Source: Candidatus Nealsonbacteria bacterium CG11_big_fil_rev_8_21_14_0_20_37_68 (GTDB lineage: Bacteria; Patescibacteriota; Minisyncoccia; Minisyncoccales; GCA-002782225). From it: DNA of 8,519 bases. Under the pieces are notes generated by a model. That model was not told where the DNA came from. It worked only from the letters and a program-made list of their open reading frames with translations, and ran no database searches. A program made the translations under genes and the position numbers. The DNA is taken from contig PCWJ01000055.1 of assembly GCA_002787295.1 (NCBI GenBank), positions 1,522-10,040 on the forward strand, given 5' to 3'. Of the stretch, positions 1 through 7,400 are shown piece after piece (position 1 is the first letter of the stretch; each line of letters starts with the position of its first letter).

Positions 1-19
1 GGGTCGGGAAGCGTTTCAT
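1..19 (-). CDS. Possible start of an unidentified gene, cut by the left edge
   Basis: An ATG at 17-19 read leftwards gives M-K-R-F-P-T before the window ends. The reason to call it is position: the ATG overlaps the TGA of a degraded A2M C-terminal tail as ATGA (16-19), exactly the arrangement seen at the starts of the two other genes that follow an A2M tail (4440-4443 and 992-995). The basic second and third residues would suit a membrane or secreted protein, but six residues cannot establish this. A competing reading starts at the ATG at 72-74 in another frame and is also open to the edge (24 codons, beginning M-L-N-T-N-V). No function can be assigned. Confidence 0.35.
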
Positions 20-56
20 TTAATCTCAAAATATCCACTGAAATTCGACTAAAGTT
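16..56 (-). pseudogene. Orphan A2M C-terminal tail, frameshifted (copy A)
   Basis: The last 21 bases of this stretch read GG-A-TATTTTGAGATTAAATGA and match the end of the intact A2M gene (4440-4460) at 20 of 21 positions, encoding G-Y-F-E-I-K-stop. Further upstream the match continues as N-F-S-R-I-S against N-F-G-R-T-P, but only if one missing base is allowed near 37-38, so the copy is frameshifted. A TAG lies in the G-Y-F-E-I-K frame just upstream, so the tail is not part of an open protein. The TGA overlaps the ATG of the left-edge gene. It is best read as a relic of an A2M gene end. The short length leaves some room for chance, but the same tail in the same place before two other genes argues against that. 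Confidence 0.6.
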
Positions 57-80
57 AACGTTGGTATTTAACATTAAAAG

Positions 81-995
81 TTAAATATCAGGTTCTAGAG
101 ACCCTTTTTCTATTTCGGGTATTTTTGTCCGAACAATAAATTCTTCACAAGTAAGTTCTTTACCAAAAGAAATCTCTTCTTCAAATTCTCCATCGCTATC
201 AGCATCAATTAAAAGAACGGCTCCCTCTTTGCCTTCCTTTATCGCTTTTTTATCAGCCTGAACTCGATGAGTGGCACCGACCGGAATGGGGATATTCTCA
301 AGATAAAATTTCGTCGCTTCTCCTTACACAACAGATACAAGAGTAAATTGATAATTCCCAGCTTTTACGGCATAAAATTCGTATGTATAAGTGTCGCGAG
401 GGTCAAAAATTACCGCTGTGTACGTTTTATCTTCTTCGTTGTACATCAACATTGAACCGGGAATTTCTTCTTTGAGCTCTCCATCAACGATTCCGGTAAC
501 CCTTCCTTGGGAGTCAAAAATTCTCATTTTATACTCGCCTTTCCTGTACTCACAACCAAGTATCTCGTCCAAAACCTCTATTTTATTTATGGCATCGGGG
601 TAAAAAAGAGATTTCTCAGAAACGCTCAGGAATAATTCTTTGGCTCCCTCCCAATCTTTTTCTCTGATTTTTTCCACCCCATTTTTATAATTTATTTGCT
701 CTTTAAGCAATTGCTTGTTTTCCTCTAGTTTTTCAGCAATTTCTTGCCTTTTTATGCCTAATTTTTTTATAATCCATCTTTCTTGAACAAGCTCCAATTC
801 TTCTATTGCTTTATCATAATTTTTCTCTTCAGTTAATTGTTCTGCTTTTGCTATTGTTCCGGATATTTTTTGATACTCTAAAACGCCATAACTAATTACT
901 GTGATTATCGCGATGACAAGCGTAACAACAACTAATAACGAGATACGCATAAATCCATTCTGGTGATTAACTTTTTCTGTGGAAGATAGCGTCAT
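81..995 (-). pseudogene. Membrane-anchored TPR-like protein, frame broken by one TAA
   Basis: Starting at the ATG at 993-995, a 223-residue reading frame ends at a TAA (324-326). The same frame then stays open for 80 more codons to a TAA at 81-83. Visible in order: a short cytoplasmic N-terminus, one transmembrane helix (about residues 17-37), a charged helical region with two TPR-like helix pairs (about 48-75 and 103-145), and a beta-rich C-terminal part that begins near 150 and runs straight through the stop. Beyond the stop, G-E-A-T-K-F-Y-L, I-P-V-G-A-T-H, a G-K-E-G-A-V segment and a D-A-D-S-D-G calcium-loop-like motif resemble, from memory, a C-terminal module of many secreted bacterial proteins in which V-S-V, a variable residue and G-E-A-T-x-F run on without a break. 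The stop therefore probably replaces a sense codon. No ATG or GTG restart exists in the 80 codons. The outside domain would be truncated if the stop is real. Its start overlaps A2M tail copy B as ATGA. Sequencing error is the main alternative. Confidence 0.75.
324..326 (-). other. In-frame TAA interrupting the TPR-like gene
   Basis: The codon after V-S-V-V is TAA, followed without a frame change by 80 sense codons that complete a recognisable C-terminal module. A single base change from CAA, AAA or GAA (among others) would produce it. It could be a genuine inactivating mutation, a base-call error, or a polymorphism in the source population. The sequence alone cannot separate these. Stop readthrough is less likely because TAA also ends the DUF3160 gene and the 284-residue gene. 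Confidence 0.7.
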
Positions 996-1039
996 TTGAT
1001 TTCAAAGTATCCGCCGTTAGTCCGGCCGAAGTTTTCCGG
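992..1039 (-). pseudogene. Orphan A2M C-terminal tail (copy B)
   Basis: Read leftwards, this encodes P-E-N-F-G-R-T-N-G-G-Y-F-E-I-K-stop. The end of the intact A2M gene encodes the same residues with P in place of the single N. Of 48 bases, 38 are identical. The changes fall in eight codons, seven of them synonymous. The homology begins with CCG at 1037-1039, only a few bases from the inverted-repeat element, and no A2M sequence lies upstream. The frame meets a TAA inside the element. At most a mini-ORF of about 19 codons could begin at a GTG inside the element's left arm. The TGA overlaps the ATG of the TPR-like gene. This is a remnant of a second, diverged A2M gene; a surviving role as a translational-coupling leader is possible. 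Confidence 0.85.
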
Positions 1040-1043
1040 TTCA

Positions 1044-1113
1044 CCCCGCACCTTTAGTGGACAGAAGGCCGAAGGCCTTTAATTAACGAAATTAGTCCAC
1101 TAAAGGTGCGGGG
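1044..1113. repeat. MITE-like 70-bp inverted-repeat element with TTCA flanks
   Basis: Two perfect 19-base arms, 1044-1062 (ccccgcacctttagtggac) and 1095-1113, face each other; counting one more base pair (1043 with 1114) gives 20. The arms enclose 32 bases that hold a smaller perfect hairpin, aaggcc-gaa-ggcctt at 1065-1079. TTCA occurs directly outside both ends (1040-1043 and 1114-1117), which would fit a 4-bp target duplication. There is no coding capacity. On the minus strand the element begins three bases after the stop codon of the DUF3160 gene (TAA, 1119-1121) and ends four bases before A2M tail copy B. A non-autonomous mobile element is my preferred reading; a conserved intergenic hairpin or RNA-processing site is the alternative. 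The large hairpin is not followed by a T-run on either strand, so it is not a standard terminator. Confidence 0.7.
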
Positions 1114-1118
1114 TTCAC

Positions 1119-3575
1119 TTATTCAGTAAAATTAGAAATCCATTCTGGTTTTTCTGGGGATTGAGATTTTAACATATCTCTCCACCTTTCATCGGTCAGT
1201 CTGTCTTCCATCGGTTGTTTAAACTCGTAATAGCTGAAAACTGGACCGGCTCCGATTAAAATTCTGCCATCAGGAATCTTATAAGCAACGGCCATCAAAT
1301 TAACATAGCCCACTCCTTCTTCTAAAACCTGCCCGGTATTCGTATCGGTATGAACATCGGCAATAATCGTTGTTTTCTTTGCCTTATCATCAACATCTTT
1401 TATTACTACGCTTAGTTTCTCTCCGAAGTTTTTAATAAAATCGTAATCATCTTGAGTCAATTCCTCATTTTTCAATTCTTTTTCCGACAACTCAACTAAT
1501 CTCTCTAAAATTTTCTCTAAATTCTCCAACCTAGACTTTGAAGCTTTATCTAAAACATGTATTTCATCTAAACCGATAGTAGTCATCCGAGTCAAAGCTA
1601 AAAGTCGGTTGTAAAATTCGGGCAGAGGTTCAATATAACCAACCACTGGTTTTTCGGGAGGCGGCATACTCATTAGTATCGGTGTGTAGCTTTGCTTTGC
1701 ATAAAGTATCGTATCATGTCTTAATTCCGTCCAGGAAGCTAAGGCGGTAGTCAATTCTTTATCTTGCCAGGCCTTAGTTTGCATAAATGTAGGATAACCT
1801 GAACCAAATTCTTTTAATAATGATTTTAACGAATAAAGCCAGGACCAGTAAAGATTTTTTTGCCAATCCCCTATTTCAAATTCATCGAATTCTTGTTTTA
1901 GTTTATTAAACTGGGTTTGATAGGTTATTTTATTTCCTTCCTTGTCTTGACCAGAATATTCTGTATCACCCAATTCAACTAAAATCTCCTTTGCTCTTTC
2001 AGACCCTAAAATAGCCATAGCATCTAAACCTCGAGGAAAACATCTGGCCGGCCCTCCATCAGTGTATTCACAAGTAAAGACAGAATCACAATTTTCTCCA
2101 GAATACATTCCGACATAAGGAGAAACAATTTCTGAAAACATATAAGAATCTGGAATAAACCTTTGACCCATTAATCTGAATCCAGAAGTTAAACCTAAGA
2201 CCTGATCTGCTTGCTCCGGGCTAAATGGAGGCCAAAGTTTAACTTCTCCTATCCCCCCATAAATTTTGGGAGGCATGAATTCCGCTAATTTTGCTTTTAG
2301 TTTTCCTATATTTTCTTCAGTTAAATCATTGAGGTCAAATTTTCCATTAAAAACGAAATTTAAAGCATCTAAATATTCATAAGGACCCAAATCGTCGGAT
2401 AAACCGACGTAAAATGCAGTAACAGAATAAATTCTATCCCAATTATCTTTTAGTTCTTTATTTTGAGCAAATTTAGAACTAATTAAACAAGCTTCAATAG
2501 TCTGGATTTTAGCATCATATTCAGAAATTAGAGCTTTGCAGGGAGGAAAGTTATTACAATCTTCACCTGGTTTAACCTGGTCCGTCCCTTTCAAAAGCAT
2601 TGATATTCTTCCATACCACATCAATGCCTTAAAATAATTCTTTAATTTTTCACTTCTGGTATAATGACCTCTTGGAACATATTGAGAATAATCTTCTTTA
2701 TAAACAAAGATGGGAGAATTTTCAAAACCCCGATGTTTTTCTATTAATTCTAATTCTTTTTTAACATCGGACTTTACAAAATCAGGAATTTCAAATTCAT
2801 ATTTTTCCAAATCTTCTTTTCCAAAATAAGCTTCAGCCAAACCCGGATCATCAATTTCCTTTGGGCATAACTGATCTTCTTTTGGCTGAAGCAAACTCAG
2901 TCCTACTCCAAAATAAGCAACATTTCGTTTGGCCGCCTCCTTTAGGTCTCCGGTAGCTAAACTATATTTCTCTAATGAGTCATTAAATAATTCTTTAGAA
3001 ATCTCCCAGATTTTGTCATAAAATTCTCTTTCTTCAATTTGTCTTAAAGTCTCATCAAATTGAATATGATAAAGATGAAGCAAAGAATCTGAAGTAATAA
3101 AAATTGGTATTTCTCTGGTTTTGAGGGTCTTATAGGGTTGGATAATGTCCTCCTCTTTTGAATCAAAAGGGTTATTAATCACTACAAAACCATTGTTTTC
3201 CAAAAGATTTAGGGCATCAGTGCCCAAAGAAATCTTTTTGGAAAAATCGCTAAAATTAGAAATCCGACTGGCTACCAGAGGTAAACTATATTGAGAAGCC
3301 TGCAAAGGAATATCTAAAGCAGCCAGGGAATAATATTTAGATAGATTTATCTTTTCGGTTACAAGGCCTGACAGATCAACTGGTTCTGTCTCTAGGGTAG
3401 ATTCTTCTGGCGGGATCTCTTCTTCTGGCGGAACTCCCTCCTCCGGTACCCCAAGATATTGCCAAGCGAAAATTCCTCCTGTAATAAAGATAGCAAAAAT
3501 AATTATAATCCAGATTTTACCCCGATAGTAGAGGGATTTTCTCTCACTACGGGACGAGGAAAAATTTCGATGCAT
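1119..3575 (-). CDS. Membrane-anchored DUF3160 protein
   Basis: This 818-residue protein has a basic N-terminus, one transmembrane helix (about 21-40), an acidic Pro/Glu-rich linker (about 42-66) and then a large domain that I recognise as DUF3160, a family with no established activity. Signature stretches are N-G-F-V-V-I (128-133), T-S-D-S-L-L-H-L-Y-H (161-170), A-L-A-S-W-T-E-L-R-H-D-T (611-622) followed by Y-A-K-Q-S-Y, V-H-T-D with L-E-E-G-V-G shortly after (from 741), and F-S-Y-Y-E-F-K-Q-P-M (from 780) with D-R-L-T-D-E after it. All are strongly conserved-looking and the domain appears complete to its C-terminus. The anchor and linker place the domain outside the cytoplasmic membrane. The ATG at 3573-3575 lies 13 bases past the stop of the preceding gene in a very AT-rich spacer without a Shine-Dalgarno match, so it is probably translated from the same message. 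An enzymatic role is unknown; its position with A2M suggests envelope work. Confidence 0.9.
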   Translation of the reverse strand: MHRNFSSSRSERKSLYYRGKIWIIIIFAIFITGGIFAWQYLGVPEEGVPPEEEIPPEESTLETEPVDLSGLVTEKINLSKYYSLAALDIPLQASQYSLPLVASRISNFSDFSKKISLGTDALNLLENNGFVVINNPFDSKEEDIIQPYKTLKTREIPIFITSDSLLHLYHIQFDETLRQIEEREFYDKIWEISKELFNDSLEKYSLATGDLKEAAKRNVAYFGVGLSLLQPKEDQLCPKEIDDPGLAEAYFGKEDLEKYEFEIPDFVKSDVKKELELIEKHRGFENSPIFVYKEDYSQYVPRGHYTRSEKLKNYFKALMWYGRISMLLKGTDQVKPGEDCNNFPPCKALISEYDAKIQTIEACLISSKFAQNKELKDNWDRIYSVTAFYVGLSDDLGPYEYLDALNFVFNGKFDLNDLTEENIGKLKAKLAEFMPPKIYGGIGEVKLWPPFSPEQADQVLGLTSGFRLMGQRFIPDSYMFSEIVSPYVGMYSGENCDSVFTCEYTDGGPARCFPRGLDAMAILGSERAKEILVELGDTEYSGQDKEGNKITYQTQFNKLKQEFDEFEIGDWQKNLYWSWLYSLKSLLKEFGSGYPTFMQTKAWQDKELTTALASWTELRHDTILYAKQSYTPILMSMPPPEKPVVGYIEPLPEFYNRLLALTRMTTIGLDEIHVLDKASKSRLENLEKILERLVELSEKELKNEELTQDDYDFIKNFGEKLSVVIKDVDDKAKKTTIIADVHTDTNTGQVLEEGVGYVNLMAVAYKIPDGRILIGAGPVFSYYEFKQPMEDRLTDERWRDMLKSQSPEKPEWISNFTE

Positions 3576-3588
3576 AATTTTATTAAAT

Positions 3589-4443
3589 TTAAAACTTCCC
3601 TTTGCACCTATTTTTAATAATCTCGTCTTCTATTTTTTCGCACCAAGCAACATTATCATTCTGGAGAGCTAACCTTTCAATACAAAAATCTCTAGAAGCA
3701 CCGGAGGCCTTTCCACATTCTCCTAGAGTAGTAGCATTATCTCTGTAACACCAATTTCGATCATATTCATCCTCTAATGTTTCACACCATTTTATATTTC
3801 CAGTAATAGCTACTAAATCTTCAACACACTCTCTCTGAGTGGTATGTTCTTTTATTTTTTCACAAATAGAGAGATCTATTTTTTCAACAGCTAATTTCCA
3901 GTAATAGGTATTAAGACATGCGGTTTTGGTGTAAGTTTCCAATTTTTCACAAATAGAAGAATCTTCTTTTCCAACGGCTGCATGAATATAACAAGCCTCA
4001 ATCCATCTTTTTCCGCTATCGGATAAATATTCGAATTCAGGACGATTGTAAATCTCACATAGGGTTTTATCTCCTGTAATTCTAGCTGCTTTTTCGACAC
4101 AATTAATCATTGAATAACCCCTATCTAAACCTAAGCATTTTTCTACGTTAGCAGTATTGATAAATTCAGTTAATTGTTGCTGAAATTTAATAAGTAAAGA
4201 ACGGAAAGATTCAAGTTGAATATAAATTACTTTAAGCTGGTCTCTCCTTATATTTTTAATCTTGGTACTAAACAATTCCAGCTGATTGCTGAGATTTTTA
4301 ATTTCAGTCTGTGAAATTCTAAATTTAGTTTGAAGATCAATTGAGGAAGCTGTAGCAACGGGAAACTTAAAAAATAACAAAAGAAAAAAAACTAAAATCC
4401 CAACTAAGATTTTTATCTTTACAGTCATTAACTTAAGGATCAT
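3589..4443 (-). CDS. Secreted cysteine-repeat protein, function unknown
   Basis: This 284-residue protein begins with a long hydrophobic signal peptide (about residues 8-25; possible cleavage after V-A-T-A near 32). A helical, probably coiled-coil segment follows (about 35-98), then a cysteine-rich half. Fourteen cysteines lie at 103, 115, 129, 151, 165, 176, 194, 206, 220, 232, 243, 254, 268 and 280, mostly alternating gaps of 11-12 and 14, which gives a repeat of about 25 residues. Recurrent motifs are C-E-K-I/L, R/K-x-x-C and W/I-C-E. The pattern suggests stacked helical pairs tied by disulfides. I have seen similar C-E-K-I repeats in uncultured-lineage proteins but know no function. The start at 4443 overlaps the A2M stop as ATGA, so it should be translationally coupled to A2M; an ATG five codons inside (Met6) would keep the signal peptide and is possible. 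The secreted destination matches A2M, making a physical partnership plausible but unproven. Confidence 0.85.
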   Translation of the reverse strand: MILKLMTVKIKILVGILVFFLLLFFKFPVATASSIDLQTKFRISQTEIKNLSNQLELFSTKIKNIRRDQLKVIYIQLESFRSLLIKFQQQLTEFINTANVEKCLGLDRGYSMINCVEKAARITGDKTLCEIYNRPEFEYLSDSGKRWIEACYIHAAVGKEDSSICEKLETYTKTACLNTYYWKLAVEKIDLSICEKIKEHTTQRECVEDLVAITGNIKWCETLEDEYDRNWCYRDNATTLGECGKASGASRDFCIERLALQNDNVAWCEKIEDEIIKNRCKGKF

Positions 4444-4487
4444 TTAATCTCAAAATACCCTCCCGGGGTACGGCCGAAGTTTTCCGG
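4440..4487 (-). repeat. Intact A2M 3' end, parent copy of the repeated tail (copy C)
   Basis: These are the last 15 codons and stop of the A2M gene. The same coding tail is found at 992-1039 (38 of 48 bases identical, one amino-acid difference) and, degraded, at 16-56. All three end in a TGA that overlaps an ATG. Here the tail is attached to the complete C-terminal domain, and the encoded ending resembles the usual M-Y-x-P-E-x-x-G-R-T-x-G-G ending of bacterial A2M proteins, so this is the functional version. Confidence 0.85.
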
Positions 4488-7400
4488 GAAATACATTTCG
4501 GAAACCACAGCCGGTAAATGGGTGAATTTACCTTTAGTCAGAGCTCTAACATAGTAATCAAATTCGTACACCCCGGGGGACAAATTTTCTTTGAATAGAA
4601 AAGCTCGATCATCGTGGAGTTCTTTGAAATCCGGCCTCAGAGTTCTGTCATTATATCTCCAGTAGTAATAATCATATTGAGGGTCATCCCTCTCTTTTAA
4701 GAGCAGTGATTTTTGCTCTGTTTCCAGCTCCAGATTGACAATCTCAAAACCGGCCGGGATATAGTCTTCCACCATGGCAAAATTTCTGACAGCCGGCACC
4801 GTAATTTCCAGATGGGCCCTCAAAACATCTCCAACCTTAGCTTCCTTTAGCGGATTTTTGTTCTCCTCATCATCAACGTTATAAAATTCTCGAGTGATGC
4901 TAAATCCTTCATCCCGGGGAGGAATTTGCTCGGCGGGTAAAAAGTACTTCAAAGACATGTCGTAATAGAGATTATTGGGCAAGTCATTGTGATTTTCTTT
5001 CAGGAAATCAACGGTATTCAATTGATTAAATTTCAAATCTCTTAAGGGAACTTCTTTTCTAAATTGGTCTAAAATTGTTTCCTCGTAAAAACGATACTCT
5101 CCTTCTTTGCGATTGTTAATCTCCAATGCCAGGGTGAAATCCGACTCGGTTTCCCTTCTCCATTCTAAGAAATCGCTGAAAGCGTCAATTACGGTTACAG
5201 TATTGTTGGTCGAACCCCAGGCTCCGTCTTTCTTTTTTGAATTTAAAATCCACCTCACTACTTTGTCCAAAACCTTGATGTCCCTTTCGTCGGCAGACAA
5301 TGCTTTCAATAATAAAGCAGTATTTTTAATTGGAGTCTCGTAATAATACCAGAGGAAATTCTTGTTTGTCTCCAGAAAAGCGCCCCGGGAATCAATATCA
5401 ATCCTATTTTCCAGAACTTGAAAAACTTTATTTTTAAAATACTCGGCAAAATTTCCTTTAGTCAGCAAAATTGCCAAATAGGGCAATGAAGAATTACTTA
5501 TCTGCTCGTTGATAAATAAGTTGTCGTTTGCAATACTAATAATCTTCTCTCTCAAGGCTTCATCTTTAGTAAAGTTAGGAAGATTAAATAAAGTATAGGC
5601 GGTTAAAATAACCGTATTTTTGTTTTGATACAATCTGTAATCGGTAGTAATTTTCTGGTAAAGATAATCTGCCGCTCTTTGTAAACTATTTTGATTAATT
5701 TCGTATCCTGCCTGAGAAAGATTATTGAGGGTATCTGTCACATGCAAAGTTAAGTAAAAATTAGATTCCCCATATTCCCAATAGGAAAATCCGCCATCCG
5801 ACTTCTGAAGGTTGTAAAGCTTAGAGAGGCCGATTTCTACTACTTCATCAATAGTATATTCTTTACCTTGGTATTGAATTTTTTCTAACTTTAATTTGTC
5901 CCCAAGGTTTGGCAAATTAAGACCCTTTTTAACTACGGCAATGGCATTCAACCTGCTGGCAATTTGCTCTGAGCAGCCGTAAGGATAACCCAGTAAATAA
6001 TTCAGTGCATCGGAAAGAAATACTGCCAAAGTGGCTGAACTTTTTATGCTGAGTTCTCCCTTATTCTTAACCACGTTGTCCGGTAAAAAGACGTACTCCC
6101 GGACTGCTTCCTCCGAAGTATAATTGCAGGTAGCGGTAGTCTCGTAAGTATCGTTTTTGGTAATGGCAATTGTTTGTTCAACGGTATCTTCCAGCCCGTC
6201 GGTCTTAGCTGAAAGGATAAAGCGGTGTTCTCCAGTTTCAAAACTGGAAGGGGCGGCAACCTGGAAGTAAAGAGTTTGGGTCTCGTCGGGTTTTAAGGTA
6301 ATTTCCTTTTTGGCTTTCTTTTCCAGCAGCTCTAAGGTTTGGCTGCTGAATTGTAAATCTATGCCTTGGGTATCTCCGCTTTGGTTAAATATTTTGCCTC
6401 CGATATAAAAGGTGTCTCCGGGGACAACAAATCTCGGCTTCAGGGGGACAACCATTAATTCTTTTCTGGTAGTAAACTCCTGGTAATTTACGCCTATTTT
6501 TGTATCTTTGGTAATACCCAGTGTTTCTGTTTGCCAGGTAGTTAAGTTATCAGGTAAAGTAAATTCAATTTTAGCTTTACCAAAATCATCTGTCCTAATC
6601 ACTGCCTGCCAGAAAGCGGTTTCTTTAAATATCCCTCTCTTTTTCCTGGCTAATTCCACTGCCTCATCTGCCATTCCTCCTCCGCCTTTGGTTGGAATTT
6701 CTGTTTCAACTAAAATATTTTTTAAATTGGAAGAGGTCTGAACAGTTAAGGGAAAACCGCCGTAAAAAAATATTAAGGGGTTTTTCTTTGGATTCCCTTT
6801 CAGGGCTAAAATGCTTAAATCTACCACCGCCACTGACAATTCAGTCAAAACCGGTCGGTCCCGCCAATCCCGAGCAGTAATATCTAAGGAGACCCGCTCT
6901 CCGGGCAGATAATATCTTTTATTAGAGCTAACCTCTATATCTAATTCTTTTTCCTCGGTATTAATCTTAAATTCGACTTTGCCGAATTTTACCTCGGGAG
7001 TCGGAGATAGCAGGGTCACTGAAACAAAAACATTAGGGATATATTCGGATTTTGCCGTAAAATTATACTGGTAAAGATTCTGCTGAATATCCCTAATTTG
7101 ATATTCAAAAATTTTCCCTCTTTCCAGGCAAATTAAGGCTTTAGCCCTTGAATACGGGGATTTAATGATAATTTTTCCCTCCTCCCCTACTTTCAATTCG
7201 GTTTTTTCAGCCTCAATTTCTAGCTCGGTATCTTTGGTAGGCTTGACGGAAACCTGCCCGGGACCGGTAACATAAAAGCTGTAAGAGGAAGAAACTAAAT
7301 TTTCTCTTTGGTCTCTGGCCGAAGCTTCGGCGATATAACTCCCCTCTTTTCCTATTTTTAATTTTTGAGCATAATTTCCGTTTGAATCGGTGTCAAATTT

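Noticed and set aside
324..326. Recoded or read-through stop
   Set aside because: TAA also closes the 284-residue and DUF3160 genes and no recoding signal is visible; mutation or error is simpler.
267..603. Plus-strand ORFs at 267-455 and 391-603
   Set aside because: They run antisense to the interrupted TPR-like gene, whose frame is supported by a membrane helix and a continuous C-terminal module.
1043..1114. Rho-independent terminator after DUF3160
   Set aside because: The stem is long and perfect but no T-run follows on the minus strand or on the plus strand, and TTCA flanks suggest an inserted element.
3891..4100. Small minus-strand ORF of 69 codons
   Set aside because: It lies wholly inside the cysteine-repeat gene in another frame and has no features of its own.
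5107..6880. Plus-strand ORFs within the A2M gene
   Set aside because: They are antisense shadows of a strongly supported coding region with clear family motifs and have no recognisable domains.
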